Assembly: GCA_947305825.1 (NCBI GenBank)
Contig: CAMZET010000074.1
Span: 1 to 7,028, forward strand
Length of the DNA stretch: 7,028 bases
From: an uncultured Verrucomicrobiota bacterium
GTDB taxonomy: Bacteria; Verrucomicrobiota; Kiritimatiellia; RFP12; UBA1067
Direction of reading: 5' to 3'
Shown: one piece after another, positions 6,201-7,028 of the stretch
How the letters are laid out: every line of letters begins with the position of its first letter
How positions within the stretch are numbered: the first letter of the stretch is position 1
Translations under genes and position numbers: made by a program
The notes under the pieces: model-generated
What the model was told of the DNA's origin: nothing
Seen by the model: only the letters and a program-made list of their open reading frames with translations
Databases searched by the model: none

Positions 6201-7028
6201 AACTGGGCGGTCAAGAGCCGTCTGACGAAGATCAAGGATTACGATGTCGGCGACTATGTGCAGAACGGGCTTTATCTCCACTTCGACGGCATCCGCAACG
6301 CAGGAGCGTCGGCAGATCACAATCCCGATGCTGCGACATGGGCCAACCTCGGCACGGGCGGTGCGAGCTTTGATGCGACTTTCAGCTATGCCTCAAACGC
6401 TTCTGCCGGCGATGGTTGGGCGGACGATGGCTACAATTTCGTCCATGGCGGCAAGTTCGCGTCGTTGGGTTCGAATCCAACTTTTGCCCGATCCCTTACA
6501 ATCCAGGTCGTTACCGACGCGAGGGAGACCGACAATCCTGACGGGAATGATTACCCGACCTATTTCGGCTCGACGAATGACTATCTGAACATCTACGGTT
6601 TCCGCTATGTCGAGCAGGCGTTCTTTAAGGTGTTCAACGGAAGCAGAGTTGAACTTTCGCCTTCCAAAAGCTGGAAGGGCAAATACCTCACTGCTTTCTG
6701 GCATTACGGCGCGAACCAGATTTTTCAGGAGGCGCTTCCTGGTGCCTGGCAGATGAATGGCAAAAAGTGGCGTGAAGGCAAGTCGACTTTCCAAAACCAG
6801 CCGTTCTACATCGGCGGCGTGTATAAAAATGACGCGGCAGCGTATGTCAACGAACGACGGCTCAACGGCAAGATTCAGGCGATTCGCGTCTACAACCGTT
6901 CGCTTTCCGACGAGGAGCTGGAGCACAACCGCATGGTCGACGAGGCGCGATTCAAGGGCAATCCGCCGGAGTGGAACGTGACTATCGCTACGAAGTACGG
7001 CGACGGCACGGGCGAGACGCTCGCCGAG
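3123..7028 (+). CDS. Large secreted protein with tandem LamG-like domains (3' end outside window)
   Basis: One open frame of 1302 codons runs without a stop to the window edge, so the C-terminus and any anchor signal are unseen. Residues 1-33 look like a signal peptide: Arg/Lys-rich n-region, hydrophobic core ALSALMLLAILA (17-28), cleavage probably after APSAQA (28-33). Four tandem units follow, each starting with a LamG/concanavalin-type domain that opens with L/F-DGIRN and closes with R-I/V-YNR (residues 239, 581, 915 and 1255). The first three are each followed by a module of about 90 residues ending in LTW-x-W. Four-way conserved positions include His at +11 and Trp at +18 from the Asp of DGIRN (His64/390/732/1066; Trp71/397/739/1073). 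LamG-like domains usually bind glycans or proteins, so an adhesin or glycan-binding surface protein is the likeliest role. No enzyme domain is visible. The gene has its own promoter and no apparent link to the nucleoside operon. Exact function is unknown. Confidence 0.9.
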   Translation, partial: MKHLKVAEIMGRGRKCALSALMLLAILAPSAQAALKYEPNCYAATTNLLLQLDGIRNTGMTKAHDKEATTWFNLVDPRTSATLNQYKTNKGNSGWKDNAYYLDGDKYWQTIEALGGSSNTTIEVFGDLSLESMEGWANYISRVNSTDCGIWVKKGESTLYWKVNVDDLGVGTRPSVPNWDGKGFSAVLDTAQCLFYTGAVAGTPQTRNAKHSSLVGSKYNIGCAYNTTYPTKGTFYSVRIYNRALTAAEVKQNYDLDQIRFVTGMPVTNVVVTTAVAGLEGNEGGAYAYDEDGYTFTAPHKATKGGENYICTGYTLETWNGSAWGSPVRTYGARAVKLDDTSAKVRLTWQWQKTSASAPVDLDPLFDNYVKDGLVLHLDGIRNVGANAPHDYSAKQWIDLVDGKTATFARDAGDASEWRDDGYYFDARSFAQVSEQLASLGTNATVQVVCEADTAVLYASKIAQTTRIDWPQLVGCNNNDALNLYYDLNNGDPNHQMTFKCASMDNAKAWLGKNTWSGRYATGIRDNYEIYMTQGTYTGAAHGTAKKNDNIAAATVYIGSAGNSVELRERRWFKGTIKAVRIYNRTLTEDELVQNREVDDARFFGAAMPVTNVVVASSVRGVSGDAPEGAYALSAGGHTFSAPASVTIGDDTYSCAGYTLETWDATTGAWGAPVAYSGTSVALTDTTAKVRLTWQWTHTAGPGYDAAFNDYATEGLVVHLDGIRNTGAEVGHDSAAKTWADLANDGDYAKFINGGDNCGWTEDGYRFNGWTNASYAVMNTTRTIGNTFTAQAVVKFDPDESLRNDTLWPGIFGTTASSGDPLAMYYNQNNTTTPAVNLKVANTQVRTGGIASWDGKYMTGLSDGVNGALFQTVTPDATAAFSKAVGTQTITFCGGNGDTDGYLSRRFNGIGKSARIYNRALTNAELEKNRAADEVRFFGHPATSGDLIVASNVDGLGGDLPNGAYRPAAGYTFTAPTEAVLDGDPYELTGYTLETWNGAAWADPVQCDGACSVVPDVSTASKRLTWNWAVKSRLTKIKDYDVGDYVQNGLYLHFDGIRNAGASADHNPDAATWANLGTGGASFDATFSYASNASAGDGWADDGYNFVHGGKFASLGSNPTFARSLTIQVVTDARETDNPDGNDYPTYFGSTNDYLNIYGFRYVEQAFFKVFNGSRVELSPSKSWKGKYLTAFWHYGANQIFQEALPGAWQMNGKKWREGKSTFQNQPFYIGGVYKNDAAAYVNERRLNGKIQAIRVYNRSLSDEELEHNRMVDEARFKGNPPEWNVTIATKYGDGTGETLAE
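3246..4178 (+). repeat. Tandem unit 1: LamG-like domain plus linker module
   Basis: Residues 42-352. The LamG-like part opens with LDGIRN (52-57), has Trp95 in the W-x-D-x-x-Y strand, and ends with RIYNR (239-243). It has the shortest DGIRN-to-YNR distance of the four (186 residues). The linker module (265-352) starts MPVTNVVV, contains GYTLETW, and ends VRLTWQW. Confidence 0.85.
4227..5213 (+). repeat. Tandem unit 2: LamG-like domain plus linker module
   Basis: Residues 369-697. LDGIRN is at 378-383, Trp418 in WRDDGYYF, and RIYNR at 581-585. The linker module (608-697) is the closest match to that of unit 1: both start MPVTNVVV and end AKVRLTWQW. The middle of this LamG domain (about 4561-4740) is distinctly less GC-rich than the rest of the gene. 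Confidence 0.85.
5253..6209 (+). repeat. Tandem unit 3: LamG-like domain plus linker module
   Basis: Residues 711-1029. LDGIRN is at 720-725, Trp760 in WTEDGYRF, and RIYNR at 915-919. Its linker module (940-1029) keeps GYTFTAP and GYTLETW but has lost the MPVTN start and ends RLTWNW, so it is more diverged than modules 1 and 2. Confidence 0.85.
6255..7028 (+). repeat. Tandem unit 4: LamG-like domain, following module cut by window edge
   Basis: Starts at residue 1045. FDGIRN replaces LDGIRN (1054-1059); Trp1099 lies in WADDGYNF and RVYNR at 1255-1259. The segment after it (from about residue 1280, PPEWNVTIATKYGDG) aligns loosely with the start of the linker modules but differs clearly, so it may be a diverged fourth module or the start of another C-terminal region. 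Confidence 0.8.

Overview
This GC-rich window (G/C strongly favoured at third codon positions) carries two complete genes and the 5' part of a third, all on the + strand. Strong AAGGAGG-type ribosome binding sites and a very large secreted LamG-repeat protein beside a sugar/nucleoside salvage pair fit a Gram-negative, probably host-associated bacterium. The style recalls the PVC group (Kiritimatiellota/Verrucomicrobiota/Lentisphaerota). That placement is an inference from gene style only; no taxonomic marker is present.

Left part (1-3014): a two-gene, translationally coupled operon. The first gene is a canonical ribokinase of the PfkB fold. Its stop codon overlaps the start of the second gene (TAATG), and the second gene's near-perfect Shine-Dalgarno lies inside the last ribokinase codons. 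The second gene encodes one 692-residue polypeptide with two parts. Its N-terminal half is a 10-helix transporter of the drug/metabolite transporter (DMT) superfamily resembling RhaT/GRP sugar carriers. Its C-terminal half is a complete inosine/uridine-type nucleoside hydrolase. Together the two genes could capture a nucleoside, cleave off ribose, move the sugar or nucleoside across the inner membrane and phosphorylate ribose to ribose 5-phosphate. Basic residues are concentrated in the odd-numbered loops of the transporter. By the positive-inside rule this places both ends, and so the hydrolase, outside the cytoplasm. If so, cleavage would precede import and the carrier would be a ribose importer. 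This is the most interesting proposal in the window.

Middle (3015-3122): a short intergenic region with a weak hairpin that could end the first operon, a 6-bp direct repeat spaced two helical turns apart, an extended -10 promoter and a ribosome binding site.

Right part (3123-7028, running off the edge): one open frame of at least 1302 codons. It encodes a signal peptide followed by four tandem units of about 330-340 residues. Each unit is a LamG-like (concanavalin-type) domain; the first three are followed by a conserved module of about 90 residues of unknown family. The protein is probably a surface or secreted adhesin or glycan-binding protein. Nothing in the sequence ties it to the nucleoside operon. 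No RNA genes, CRISPR arrays, insertion sequences or attachment sites were recognised.
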